A DNA stretch of 64,000 nt from Burkholderiales bacterium 70-64 (GCA_001898645.1 MKUQ01000016.1:62001-126000), one strand, 5' to 3'. Shown: positions 1-7,441, numbered from the stretch's first letter. A program made the numbers and translations. Notes: generated by a model not told the origin, from the sequence alone.

Positions 1-132
1 GCCGGCATGAAGGTCGGCGGCACGCGCCGGCTGCTGATTCCGCCGCAGCTCGGCTACGGTGCGCGCGGGGCCGGCGGGGTCATTCCGCCCAACGCCACGC
101 TGCTGTTCGAGGTCGAGCTGCTCGGCGTGTGA
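1..132 (+). CDS. FKBP-type peptidyl-prolyl cis-trans isomerase, C-terminal end (partial)
   Basis: The last 43 codons of a gene whose start lies before the window. The visible part contains the G-x-R-R-L-x-I-P-x-x-L-G-Y-G segment and then an I-P-P-N-A-T-L-x-F-x-V-E-L-L end, which is the hallmark C-terminus of FKBP-type prolyl isomerases. These enzymes speed up rotation about Xaa-Pro bonds during protein folding. The missing N-terminus prevents saying whether the protein is cytoplasmic or exported. The gene is convergent with the PEP-CTERM protein gene, with an inverted repeat between them. Confidence 0.9.
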   Translation, partial: AGMKVGGTRRLLIPPQLGYGARGAGGVIPPNATLLFEVELLGV

Positions 133-135
133 ACG

Positions 136-164
136 AAAAAAACCGGCGGTCTCGCGACCGCCGG
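136..164 (-). terminator. Rho-independent terminator for the PEP-CTERM gene
   Basis: A perfect 9-bp stem (CCGGCGGTC at 143-151 and GACCGCCGG at 156-164) with a 4-base loop is followed, read on the minus strand, by seven T residues (the A tract at 136-142). This is a classic intrinsic terminator for the minus-strand gene ending at 189. The plus-strand FKBP gene runs into the same stem but has no U tract after it. Confidence 0.8.
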
Positions 165-188
165 CTTCGGAACGACGTTGCAGCGTGC

Positions 189-1010
189 TTACGCGGGGCG
201 GCGGCGCAGCGTCACGCCCATGCCGAGCATGCCCATGCCGAGCAGCGCCAGGGGCGCCGGCACCGGCACCGACTTGATCGATTCCATCAGGATGACCATG
301 TCGTTGTAGTCGCAGTCGGCGCTCTGGCCGCAGTTGCCGCTCCGCGCGCCGACCGGCAGGTCTTCCCAGGCGAGCAGGATCTCGTTGGCCAGCCACGGCT
401 TGGAGGTACCGGGCGCCAGGAAGGGCCACTGCATGTTCTGGCCGCTGCCCTGGTAAGCCACCAGCTGGTCGCCGCCGCCGGCGTTCAGGGCCGCCTGCGA
501 GTAGTAGGTCGCGCCACCGGCGCCCATGAACAGGCCGAACACCGACGAGGAGAAGGTGATGGTCTGGATCGAGCTCGCGATCGGGACGCCGCCCGCGGTC
601 ATCAGGTAGGTGGTGAACTCGCCCGGCGTGGTCAGCGACTCCGTCAGCACCGCGCGCTGGCCCGCCGCGGCCGTGGCTGCGTCGTAGATGGTCAGCATGT
701 GGGCCGGGTTGCCCAGGTCGTAGATGCCGAACGAGTTGTTGCCGTTGTTCGACGTCAGCTCGAACACGAACGTGACCGCGGACGTGGCGGTGCTGCCGAT
801 GGTCCACATCTCGTCCGGGCTGTACTGATTGGTGTTGACGAAGTTGGGCGAAATCGTCGTGCCCGGACCAGCCCACACGTTCTGCAGGTAGTCCTGCAGC
901 GTCTTGCCGGCGCCGTCGTAGCTGCCCGACGTGGCCACCGGCGTCGCATATGCCGCGCCGGTCAACAGGGCGGCCCCTGCTGCCAGTGCGATCTTCTTGA
1001 ACGCTTTCAT
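189..1010 (-). CDS. PEP-CTERM sorting-domain protein, DUF4114-like
   Basis: A 273-residue exported protein. Residues 1-22 form a signal peptide (basic start, Ala/Leu-rich core, A-Y-A cleavage site). The C-terminus has the sequence VPVPAPLALLGMGMLG followed by Arg-rich residues, the tripartite PEP-CTERM signal (motif, hydrophobic helix, basic tail) recognised by exosortase in exopolysaccharide-producing Gram-negatives. Just before it, a W-E-D-L-P...D-C-D-Y-N-D-M-V segment resembles the Ca-binding-like DUF4114 motif. The start at 1010 is set by the signal peptide and a GAGG ribosome site; the frame stays open far upstream, antisense to glnS, but that part is not coding. It is transcribed alone, with its own sigma-54-like promoter and terminator. 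Its ligand or surface role is unknown. Confidence 0.85.
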   Translation of the reverse strand: MKAFKKIALAAGAALLTGAAYATPVATSGSYDGAGKTLQDYLQNVWAGPGTTISPNFVNTNQYSPDEMWTIGSTATSAVTFVFELTSNNGNNSFGIYDLGNPAHMLTIYDAATAAAGQRAVLTESLTTPGEFTTYLMTAGGVPIASSIQTITFSSSVFGLFMGAGGATYYSQAALNAGGGDQLVAYQGSGQNMQWPFLAPGTSKPWLANEILLAWEDLPVGARSGNCGQSADCDYNDMVILMESIKSVPVPAPLALLGMGMLGMGVTLRRRPA

Positions 1011-1076
1011 GTCTCTGCCTCGCAAGTTCAGGAGATTTTCCTCACCGCGACGGGGGCCGCGGCTCGCGAGGGAGTA

Positions 1077-1092
1077 AGCACGTTCCATGCCA
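1077..1092 (-). promoter_or_regulatory. Sigma-54 (-24/-12) promoter of the PEP-CTERM gene
   Basis: Read on the minus strand the sequence is TGGCATGGAACGTGCT, which has the invariant GG and GC separated by exactly ten bases and matches the RpoN consensus at most other positions. Transcription would begin near 1066, giving a leader of about 55 nt before the ATG at 1010. PEP-CTERM genes are known to be commonly controlled by RpoN together with the PrsK/PrsR system, which supports the call. Confidence 0.65.
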
Positions 1093-1238
1093 TCAATATG
1101 AATCAATGACTTACCCTTCACCGACCCCATCGCTGTAAGAATTCCCAACAAGATAAAATTCCGCTTTCCGGCGTCGCGACCGGCCTGGCCGCGGCGCCTA
1201 TACAATCGCCACTGCGCCCCTGCCTGCAGCCTGGTTCC

Positions 1239-3023
1239 ATGAGCGACGCCGCCCCCGACCCCCTCCGCACCGACGTTCCGGGCAACTTCATCCGATCCGT
1301 CATCGACGAAGACCTGCGCCTCGGCAAGCACGCCGGACGCCGCTGGAACGGCGAGCCCGGGCCGGCCCCGCAGCATCGCGACGCCCTGCCCGACCCGGCC
1401 GCCGTCCGCACGCGCTTTCCGCCCGAGCCCAACGGCTACCTGCATATCGGGCACGCCAAGTCGATCTGCCTGAACTTCGGGCTGGCGCGCGACTACGGCG
1501 GACGCTGCCACCTGCGCTTCGACGACACCAACCCCGAGAAGGAGGAGCAGGAGTACGTCGACGCCATCGTCGATGCGGTGCACTGGCTCGGCTTCGACTG
1601 GAAGGACGAGGTCGAGGACAACCTCTACTACGCCAGCGACTACTTCGGGCACTTCTACCGCATGGCCGAGTGGCTCATCGAGGCCGGCCACGCCTACGTC
1701 GATTCGCAGAGCGCCGAGGAAATCCGCGCCTCGCGCGGCACGCTCACCGAGGCCGGCAGCGATTCGCCGTTCCGCGACCGTCCGCCCGCCGAGAGCCTGC
1801 GGCTGCTGGGCGAGATGCGCGAGGGGCGGCACGCCGAGGGCACGCAGGTGCTGCGCGCGAAGATCGACATGGCCTCGCCGAACATGAACCTGCGCGACCC
1901 GGTGCTGTACCGCATCCGCTTCGCCGCGCACCATCGCACCGGCGAGCAGTGGTGCATCTACCCGATGTACGACTACGCGCACCCGCTCGAGGATGCGCTC
2001 GAGAACATCACGCATTCGCTGTGCACCCTCGAGTTCGAGGACCATCGCCCGCTCTACGACTGGCTGCTCGAACGGCTCGCGGAAGGCGGCTTCTTCGATC
2101 GTCCGCTGCCGCAGCAGATCGAGTTCGCGCGGCTGAACCTCACCTACAGCATCACCAGCAAGCGCAAGCTGCAGGAGCTGGTGCGCGAGGGGCACGTCGA
2201 CGGCTGGGACGACCCGCGCATGACCACCATCGCCGGGCTGCGCCGGCGCGGCTACACGCCCGAGGCGATCCGCCTGTTCTGCGACCGCATCGGCGTGGCC
2301 AAGGCCAATTCCTGGGTCGAGATGGGCGCGCTCGAGCAGGCGCTGCGCGACGACCTGGAAGGCAAGGCGCCGCGCGCCGTGGCGGTGCTCGACCCCCTGA
2401 AGCTGGTGATCACCAACTGGCCCGAGGGCACGAGCGAGCCCTGCGAGGCGCCGGCGCATCCGCAGCACCCGGAGCTCGGCGTGCGGCGCTTTCCGTTCGC
2501 GCGCGAGCTGTGGATCGAGCGCGCCGATTTCGCCGAGACGCCGCCCAAGGGCTTCTTCCGGCTGTTCCCCGGCAACCGGGTGCGCCTGCGCTACGGCTAC
2601 GTGGTCCAGTGCACCGGCTTCGAGAAGGATGACGACGGGCGTGTCGTGGCGGTGCACGCGGAGGTCCTGAAGGATTCGAAATCCGGCACGCCGGGCTCCG
2701 AGGCCTACAAGGTCAAGGGCAACCTGCACTGGGTCGCGGCCGAGGCCGCGCTCGATGCCGAGGTGCGCCTGTACGACCGGCTGTTCTTCCAGCCGCACCC
2801 CGACGCCGGCGGGCGCGACTTCCGCGAAGCGCTCAACGCCAACTCGAAGCGCGTGGTGCGCGTGAAGCTCGAGCCGTCGCTCGCCGCCGCGGCTCCGGAG
2901 GCCCGCTACCAGTTCGAGCGTCACGGCTACTTCGTCGCCGACCGCCTCGACAGCCGGCCCGGGCAGCCGGTATTCAACCTCGCGGTGTCGCTGAAGGACT
3001 CCTGGGGCGGCAAGTCGAAGTAG
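1239..3023 (+). CDS. glnS: Glutaminyl-tRNA synthetase
   Basis: Charges tRNA-Gln with glutamine using ATP, in the cytoplasm. The 594-residue protein is a class Ic synthetase. The HIGH signature lies in PEPNGYLHIGHAKS at residues 62-75, and the KMSKS-equivalent is ITSKRKL at 305-311, followed by the two beta-barrel anticodon-binding domains to the C-terminus. The start at 1239 gives a conserved N-terminal segment (N-F-I-R-x-V-I-D-E-D-L) and a length close to but a little longer than the E. coli enzyme (about 554). It is a single-gene unit divergent from the PEP-CTERM gene. The 228-bp intergenic region between them is AT-richer than its surroundings. Confidence 0.97.
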   Translation: MSDAAPDPLRTDVPGNFIRSVIDEDLRLGKHAGRRWNGEPGPAPQHRDALPDPAAVRTRFPPEPNGYLHIGHAKSICLNFGLARDYGGRCHLRFDDTNPEKEEQEYVDAIVDAVHWLGFDWKDEVEDNLYYASDYFGHFYRMAEWLIEAGHAYVDSQSAEEIRASRGTLTEAGSDSPFRDRPPAESLRLLGEMREGRHAEGTQVLRAKIDMASPNMNLRDPVLYRIRFAAHHRTGEQWCIYPMYDYAHPLEDALENITHSLCTLEFEDHRPLYDWLLERLAEGGFFDRPLPQQIEFARLNLTYSITSKRKLQELVREGHVDGWDDPRMTTIAGLRRRGYTPEAIRLFCDRIGVAKANSWVEMGALEQALRDDLEGKAPRAVAVLDPLKLVITNWPEGTSEPCEAPAHPQHPELGVRRFPFARELWIERADFAETPPKGFFRLFPGNRVRLRYGYVVQCTGFEKDDDGRVVAVHAEVLKDSKSGTPGSEAYKVKGNLHWVAAEAALDAEVRLYDRLFFQPHPDAGGRDFREALNANSKRVVRVKLEPSLAAAAPEARYQFERHGYFVADRLDSRPGQPVFNLAVSLKDSWGGKSK

Positions 3024-3043
3024 GCGCGCCGCGCGGCTCGAAG

Positions 3044-3062
3044 TCGCTACGGTTCCTTCACA
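3044..3062. repeat. Short dispersed repeat, copy 1 (19 bp)
   Basis: The 19 bases TCGCTACGGTTCCTTCACA, in the 3' intergenic space between glnS and a convergent gene, recur exactly at 43652-43670 inside the long palindrome after the triple-Usp gene. Both copies sit just past stop codons. Confidence 0.6.
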
Positions 3063-3071
3063 TCACGTTGG

Positions 3072-3722
3072 TTAGTCGGCCTGCAGCGCCGCATCGCCGA
3101 CGAAGGGGTTGGCGGCGCGCTCGTCGCCGAAGGTGGACATCGGCCCGTGCCCGGGCACGAAGGTGACGTCGTCGCCCATCGGCCACAGCTTGCCGGTGAT
3201 GGAGGCGACCAGCGTGGCATGGTCGCCGCGCGGGAAGTCGGTGCGCCCGATCGATCCCTGGAACAGCACGTCGCCGACGATCGCCAGCCGGCTCGGCGCG
3301 TGGAAGAACACCACGTGCCCGGGAGTGTGGCCGGGGCAGTGGCGCACCTCGAGCACCTGCTCGCCGAACGACACCGTGTCGCCGTCCTCGAGCCAGCGGT
3401 CGGGCTCGAAGGCGGCCAGCTTCGGAAAGCCGAACATGCGGCCCTGCTCGGGCAGCTGCTCGATCCAGAAGCGGTCCTCGCGCTGCGGGCCCTCGATCGG
3501 CACGTGATGGCGCTGCGCGAACTGGCCGGCCTGCCCGCAGTGGTCGATGTGGCCGTGGGTGAGCAGCACCTTCTCGAGCACCGCGCCCTCGCCGCGCAGC
3601 GCGGCGTCGATGCGGTCGAGGTCGCCGCCGGGATCGATTGCGACGGCCTTGCCGGTGCGCTCGCACACCAGCACCGAGCAGTTCTGCATGAAGGGGGTGA
3701 CGGGAACGATGAACAGTTTCAT
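3072..3722 (-). CDS. MBL-fold metallo-hydrolase (glyoxalase II-like, YcbL type)
   Basis: A 216-residue soluble hydrolase of the metallo-beta-lactamase fold. The metal-binding motif T-H-G-H-I-D-H-C is at residues 55-62. Further ligands are the His in CPGHTPGH, the Asp in VGDVLF and the His in PGHGP near the C-terminus. The G-S-I-G-R-T-D-F-P-R-G-D-H segment is typical of the short glyoxalase II relatives that hydrolyse S-lactoylglutathione or other thioesters. It starts at an ATG 7 bases from the stop codon of DUF2237, which lies upstream on the same strand, so the two probably form an operon. Confidence 0.88.
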   Translation of the reverse strand: MKLFIVPVTPFMQNCSVLVCERTGKAVAIDPGGDLDRIDAALRGEGAVLEKVLLTHGHIDHCGQAGQFAQRHHVPIEGPQREDRFWIEQLPEQGRMFGFPKLAAFEPDRWLEDGDTVSFGEQVLEVRHCPGHTPGHVVFFHAPSRLAIVGDVLFQGSIGRTDFPRGDHATLVASITGKLWPMGDDVTFVPGHGPMSTFGDERAANPFVGDAALQAD

Positions 3723-3729
3723 CGGCGCA

Positions 3730-4137
3730 TTATCGCTCGGCCGGACCGGTCCTGGCCTGCCAGGCGCAGCTGCGCAGCACCTCGAGGGGCACCACGAGCA
3801 GCGCCGCCTCGTGCGTCGCCTCGAGCACCACCGGCGGGGCCACCCCCGCTTCCCAGGCCTCGAGCCAGCGCGCCGCGCACACGCACCAGCGGTCGCCCGG
3901 CTCGAGGCCGACGAAGCGCCACTGCGGGCGCGGCGTGACCAGGTCGTTGCCGTGCGCCAGCGAGAAGGCGAGGAATTCCTCGGTCATGCGCGCGCACACC
4001 GTGTGCTGGCCGATATCGTCGGGGCCGGTCTCGCAGCAGCCGGTGCGCTCGAAGCCGGTGAGCGGATCGAACGAGCACGCCTGCAGCGGCCCGCCCAGCA
4101 CGTTGCGCGCATCGCGCAGAATCTCGTTGTCGCTCAT
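3730..4137 (-). CDS. DUF2237 family protein
   Basis: A 135-residue protein of the conserved DUF2237 family. It begins with N-V-L-G-G-x-L-x-x-C-S-F-D-P-L-T-G-F-x-R-x-G-C-C, then has a conserved H-T-V-C-A-x-M-T-x-E-F-L-x-F-S segment, and closes with a G-D-R-W-C-V-C-A-x-R-W-x-E-A motif. The many conserved Cys residues suggest a metal or redox site, but the family's biochemical role is not known to me. It is probably co-transcribed with the downstream MBL hydrolase and is divergent from the amidase. The start codons of the two divergent genes are close together or overlap, depending on the amidase start chosen. Confidence 0.85.
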   Translation of the reverse strand: MSDNEILRDARNVLGGPLQACSFDPLTGFERTGCCETGPDDIGQHTVCARMTEEFLAFSLAHGNDLVTPRPQWRFVGLEPGDRWCVCAARWLEAWEAGVAPPVVLEATHEAALLVVPLEVLRSCAWQARTGPAER

Positions 4138-4207
4138 GTCGTCGGAGTCTGCCTTCCGGGAAACGATCGAGCTCTTTTATACCATCGCGTTCGAGGCCTT
4201 TCGCCAA

Positions 4208-5638
4208 ATGCCCATCCCCTTCCCCGCCTTCCCGCCGATCCCGGAGCTGCTCTCCGGCTTCCGCCACGGCCGCGGCAGCCCGCGCGAGATCCTCGAGCGC
4301 TGCCACGCCGCGATCGACGCCCGCGACGCGGACGTCAACGCCCTGCCGACGCGCGTCGAGCGCGCGGACACGCTGGCGCAGGCCGAACGCATCGCCCGGC
4401 GCATCGCGCGCGGCGAGCCGGTCGGCGCCCTGGCCGGCCTGCCCTGGTGCGCCAAGGACATGCACGCGACCGCGGGCGTGCGCACCACCTGCGGCTCGCC
4501 GATTTTCGCCGATCACGTCCCGCGCCGGAACGATCCGGTCGTGCAGCGGCTGCTCGACGCCGATGCGATCCTGATCGCCAAGTCGAACACGCCCGAGTTC
4601 GCCGCCGGCGCGCAGACCTTCAACCCGGTGCTCGGCACGACCCGCAATCCGTTCGCGCTCTCGCGCACCGTCGGCGGCTCCTCGGGCGGCGGCGCGGCGG
4701 CGCTCGCCTGCGGCATGACGGTGATCGCCGACGGCTCCGATCTCGCGGCGAGCCTGCGCAATCCGGCTGCCTTCTGCGGCGTGGCGGGCCTGCGGCCTTC
4801 GTCGCGCGTCGACCCCGGCCTGCGCGCCGCGGCCGATGCCTTCGACACCCTGAACCAGATCGGCGCCATGGCCGGCCGCGTCGCCGACCTGCGCTGCGTC
4901 GAGCGCACACTGCGCGCGCCGCGCCCGCGCCAGCCCCTGGAGCGCTGGCTGGCCGAGTGGGAGTCCGAGACGCAGGCGCGCCGCGCCCGCGCGCAGGCGC
5001 CGCTGCGGCTGGCCTGGTCGATCGACTGCGGCGGCACGATGCCGGTGGCCGCCCCCATCCGCCGCGCCATGCGCGAGGCGATCGACCGCCTGCGCGAGGC
5101 CGGCATCGAGCTGGTCGAGGCCTGGCCCGACCTCAGCGGCGCCGACGAATGCTTCCAGGTGCTGCGCGCCCGCTACTTCGTCGAGAACTTCGGAGAGCTA
5201 TACCGCGAGCACCGCGCGCAGATGAAGGACACCGTGGTGTGGAACATCGAGCAGGGGCTGGCGCTGTCGATCGAGCAGCTCGCCGAGGCTGCCTGCACCC
5301 GCTCGCGCATCTTCGAGCGCGTCGCCGGCTTCCTCGCCGGCTTCGACGCATGGCTGCTGCCCACCACGCAGGTGCTGCCGTTCCCGCATGAGATCGCCTG
5401 GCCCACGCACATCGACGGCGTAGCGCTGGACAGCTACATCGGCTGGCTGGCCAGCTGCTACCGCATCACCGTCAGCGGGCATCCGGCGCTCACCGTGCCG
5501 GCCGGCTTCGCACGCGAAGCACCCGGCGAGCCGCTGCTGCCGGTAGGTCTGCAGCTGGTCGGGCACTACGACTGCGACGAGGCGCTGCTCGATGTCGGCG
5601 AGCGCGTCGAGGCCATCCTGGCGCCGCTCGCGGCGTAG
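4208..5638 (+). CDS. Amidase signature family hydrolase
   Basis: A 476-residue cytoplasmic amidase that hydrolyses a carboxamide or similar bond through a Ser-cisSer-Lys triad. Lys83 is in W-C-A-K-D, the bridging Ser is in GGSSGGG (156-162) and the nucleophile is Ser182 in G-S-D-L-A-A-S-L-R-N-P-A. The usual Gly-Gly before the nucleophile is Ala-Ala here, a variant related to the SDxxGSLRNPA clade. The chosen ATG at 4208 places the family N-terminus (P-x-L-L-S-G-F-R-x-G-x-x-S-P-x-E-I-L) correctly. An in-frame ATG at 4136 would add 24 residues and overlap the divergent gene. The substrate cannot be told from sequence. Confidence 0.87.
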   Translation: MPIPFPAFPPIPELLSGFRHGRGSPREILERCHAAIDARDADVNALPTRVERADTLAQAERIARRIARGEPVGALAGLPWCAKDMHATAGVRTTCGSPIFADHVPRRNDPVVQRLLDADAILIAKSNTPEFAAGAQTFNPVLGTTRNPFALSRTVGGSSGGGAAALACGMTVIADGSDLAASLRNPAAFCGVAGLRPSSRVDPGLRAAADAFDTLNQIGAMAGRVADLRCVERTLRAPRPRQPLERWLAEWESETQARRARAQAPLRLAWSIDCGGTMPVAAPIRRAMREAIDRLREAGIELVEAWPDLSGADECFQVLRARYFVENFGELYREHRAQMKDTVVWNIEQGLALSIEQLAEAACTRSRIFERVAGFLAGFDAWLLPTTQVLPFPHEIAWPTHIDGVALDSYIGWLASCYRITVSGHPALTVPAGFAREAPGEPLLPVGLQLVGHYDCDEALLDVGERVEAILAPLAA

Positions 5639-5647
5639 TGCTTTTTC

Positions 5648-5878
5648 GTGCTACACGATAAGATCACTTCAGCCAACAGTCTCAATCAGCTCGTCTTCGA
5701 CGAGGTCGAGCGTGGGCCGTCGGACGATCTGCCTTTGCAGTTCGAGGCAGTGAGCCACATGTCCGAGGAGGACCGGCGCATCGTCAAGGCGCTACTGGAC
5801 GGGATGATCGTGAAGTACCAGACCGAGCAGATGGTGGGCAACCTCGGCAGCCAAGAAGGACGCAGGATCACGCGATGA
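5648..5878 (+). pseudogene. Remnant of an XRE-type HTH regulator (C-terminal tail only)
   Basis: 76 codons that match the C-terminal tail of small XRE-family repressors: F-D-x-x-E-R-G-P-x-D-D-L-x-L-Q-F-E-A-V-S, then E-E-x-R-x-V-K-A-L-L-D-G-M-I-V-K-Y-Q. The helix-turn-helix half that should precede it is missing; the reading frame begins 10 bases after the amidase stop. It overlaps the next antitoxin gene by ATGA, so if it is still translated it could couple translation into the toxin-antitoxin pair. I read it as the scar of an insertion or deletion at the edge of an accessory patch. It could instead be a short functional protein. Confidence 0.55.
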
Positions 5879-6117
5879 CGACCGTGCAAATCAACTTGCC
5901 CGACGAGCTGGCGCAGAAAGCGGCCAGCGCCGGACTGCTGTCGGCCGAAGCGATGGAGGCGATGCTGCGCGAACAGCTACGCCGCCGCGCCGGCGAGGCG
6001 CTGCAAGCGATGTGGCAGCGCCTGCCACAGGAAGAACTCACGCCCGAGATCGAGCAGGAGATCGTCGAGCAGGTGCGCCAGGTGCGCGCTGCGCAGCAAG
6101 GGCGCGGGGCCAATTGA
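5875..6117 (+). CDS. Antitoxin of a PIN-domain toxin-antitoxin pair
   Basis: An 80-residue protein with a short beta-strand start (T-V-Q-I-N-L-P-D-E-L), as in ribbon-helix-helix-like antitoxins, then an Ala/Glu/Arg-rich helical region (residues 15-75) that would wrap the toxin. It overlaps the upstream remnant by ATGA and the toxin gene downstream by TGATG, the tight coupling normal for such pairs. Antitoxins of this kind neutralise the partner nuclease and usually repress their own promoter. No obvious operator is visible because the presumed promoter region lies within the remnant gene. Confidence 0.7.
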   Translation: MTTVQINLPDELAQKAASAGLLSAEAMEAMLREQLRRRAGEALQAMWQRLPQEELTPEIEQEIVEQVRQVRAAQQGRGAN

Positions 6118-6560
6118 TGGCGTCTTCAGGCACCCGGCCGCTGCGCCTGGTGCTCGATACGAACGTCGTCGTGGCCGGCCTGCTGTGGAGCGGGCCGCCG
6201 CGGCAGTTGCTGCAAGCGGCCATCGCCGGCAGGATGGAGGCTTTCAGCAGTGCGGTCCTGGTCGACGAGCTGGCCAGCACGCTGGGCTACGCGAAGTTCG
6301 CGGCGCGCATCGAAAGCTTCGGCACGAACGTCGCGGCGTTGGTGGCACAGTACACGGCGCTCGTCAATTTAGTCGCACCCGCCAGCGTCCCGCGCGTGGT
6401 GGCCGGCGATGCCGACGATGATCAGGTCATCGCCGCCGCAGTGGCCGCCCGCGCCGAACTCATCGTCACCGGCGACCGCCGGCATTTGCTGCCCATCGGC
6501 GTGCACCAGGGCATCGCCATCATCGAGCCCGTCGAGGCGCTGCGGCGCTTGGCCGACTGA
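6117..6560 (+). CDS. PIN-domain toxin, COG1569 type
   Basis: A 147-residue PIN-domain protein, a predicted metal-dependent RNase. The N-terminal acidic residue lies in L-D-T-N-V-V-V-A-G-L-L-W-S-G, the second in F-S-S-A-V-L-V-D-E-L, and the C-terminal pair in D-A-D-D-D-Q-V-I-A-A-A and I-V-T-G-D-R-R-H-L-L. These are the four acidic positions of the family. The ATG at 6117 overlaps the antitoxin stop; the longer open frame upstream is the antitoxin region read out of frame. It points toward the vapC-like gene at 6746-7165. Confidence 0.85.
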   Translation: MASSGTRPLRLVLDTNVVVAGLLWSGPPRQLLQAAIAGRMEAFSSAVLVDELASTLGYAKFAARIESFGTNVAALVAQYTALVNLVAPASVPRVVAGDADDDQVIAAAVAARAELIVTGDRRHLLPIGVHQGIAIIEPVEALRRLAD

Positions 6561-6701
6561 CGGCAAGGCCGTCAAACCGGCAGGTCATTCGCAAGGCTAC
6601 CATCCGGCGCTTCACCGAGATCGGTGACGCAAACGCATCCAGGAGATCCCGGCGCCGCTCGCGGCGGATCGGTGAACTGCGAGGCCCCGCGTGATCGGCC
6701 C

Positions 6702-6717
6702 CCGGGGCTTGCCCCGG
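6702..6717. terminator. GC hairpin between two convergent toxin genes
   Basis: CCGGGGC (6702-6708), a TT loop and GCCCCGG (6711-6717) form a perfect 7-bp stem in the 185-bp space between the convergent toxin genes. There is no U tract on either side, so it is at best a weak or Rho-assisted bidirectional terminator. Nothing else is visible in this gap. Confidence 0.45.
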
Positions 6718-6745
6718 ACGGTTGCCGGCTGCGACGGGCTGCGGG

Positions 6746-7165
6746 CTATCGGGCCGCGGCGAACGGGTTCGTGATGGTCAGGCCATCTTCCAGCGCCTGT
6801 CCGTGGTTCATGTCTTCGCTGTAGAGCGTCCGGCATCCCGCCGACGCCGCAGCCGCCACGATGCAGGCATCGTAGAACGACAACCGGTGGTGCTCGGCGA
6901 TCCGCCGGGCCTGGTCGTGGATGGCTTCCGTCAGGGGCACGACCTTGCAGAAGCCACGCACCAGATCGAGGAACTGTGCGACCTCGCTCCACCCCATCCC
7001 GAGCTTGCGCACGCACACGTGGGTCACCTCGTTGAGCACCTGCACGCTGATGATCGGGTTGGCCCGCAGCAGCGCTTCGGCGCCATCGGCCTTGGCGGCG
7101 TCCCCGGACAACAGGTACAGCACCATGTTGCTGTCGAGGAAGGCCCGGTGCCTAGCCACGGGCAT
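6746..7165 (-). CDS. VapC-like PIN-domain ribonuclease toxin
   Basis: A 139-residue PIN-domain toxin, predicted to cut RNA with Mg or Mn. Residues F-L-D-S-N-M-V-L-Y-L-L-S-G give the first Asp, V-L-N-E-V the Glu, and L-S-F-Y-D-A-C-I-V-A-A-A plus L-Y-S-E-D-M-N-H-G the C-terminal acidic residues. The last motif (SEDMxHG) is typical of VapC proteins paired with AbrB/MazE-type antitoxins. The ATG at 7165 lies inside the antitoxin gene, a 14-bp overlap that implies translational coupling. Confidence 0.88.
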   Translation of the reverse strand: MPVARHRAFLDSNMVLYLLSGDAAKADGAEALLRANPIISVQVLNEVTHVCVRKLGMGWSEVAQFLDLVRGFCKVVPLTEAIHDQARRIAEHHRLSFYDACIVAAAASAGCRTLYSEDMNHGQALEDGLTITNPFAAAR

Positions 7166-7385
7166 TGGCTTCCTCGCGGCTGAACTTGAAGTCGGCGGGC
7201 AACCTGCCACGGAAGGCGCGCAGGCGTTTCAGCAGCGCATCGGCCCCCGGTTTCTTGCGTACTGCGAAGGTCCGTGGATCATCGATGATGATCTCGATGT
7301 CATCACCCTCGCGCAGTTCCAACGCCTCGACCAGGGAAGCCGGCAGGCGCACGGCCAGGCTGTTGCCCCATTTCGCGACCTGCAT
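7152..7385 (-). CDS. AbrB/MazE-type antitoxin (VapB-like)
   Basis: A 77-residue protein beginning M-Q-V-A-K-W-G-N-S-L-A-V-R-L-P, the swapped-hairpin AbrB DNA-binding fold. It continues with L-E-L-R-E-G-D-D-I-E-I and ends in an Arg/Lys-rich toxin-binding tail (residues 50-77). It would bind and neutralise the VapC toxin encoded next to it and repress the operon. A perfect 7-bp inverted repeat lies 18 bases upstream of its start codon, exactly where an autoregulatory operator is expected. Confidence 0.88.
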   Translation of the reverse strand: MQVAKWGNSLAVRLPASLVEALELREGDDIEIIIDDPRTFAVRKKPGADALLKRLRAFRGRLPADFKFSREEANARG

Positions 7386-7402
7386 TGCCAGCCTCCTTGT
7401 TT

Positions 7403-7424
7403 GATATACTTTTAATTGTATATC
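7403..7424 (-). promoter_or_regulatory. Operator/promoter palindrome of the vapBC-like pair
   Basis: GATATAC (7403-7409) and GTATATC (7418-7424) are perfect inverted repeats separated by 8 AT bases. This is the only strongly AT-rich stretch nearby. It lies just upstream of the antitoxin start on the minus strand and also contains TATA-like -10 sequence, consistent with an autorepressed promoter. It lies between the toxin-antitoxin pair and the TPM gene. Confidence 0.6.
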
Positions 7425-7441
7425 CAACCGAAGTGGCTCAC

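Noticed and set aside
1011-2924. A long minus-strand open frame antisense to glnS, continuous with the PEP-CTERM gene
   Set aside because: High GC removes stop codons by chance. glnS on the plus strand is unmistakable, and the PEP-CTERM signal peptide fixes that gene's start at 1010.
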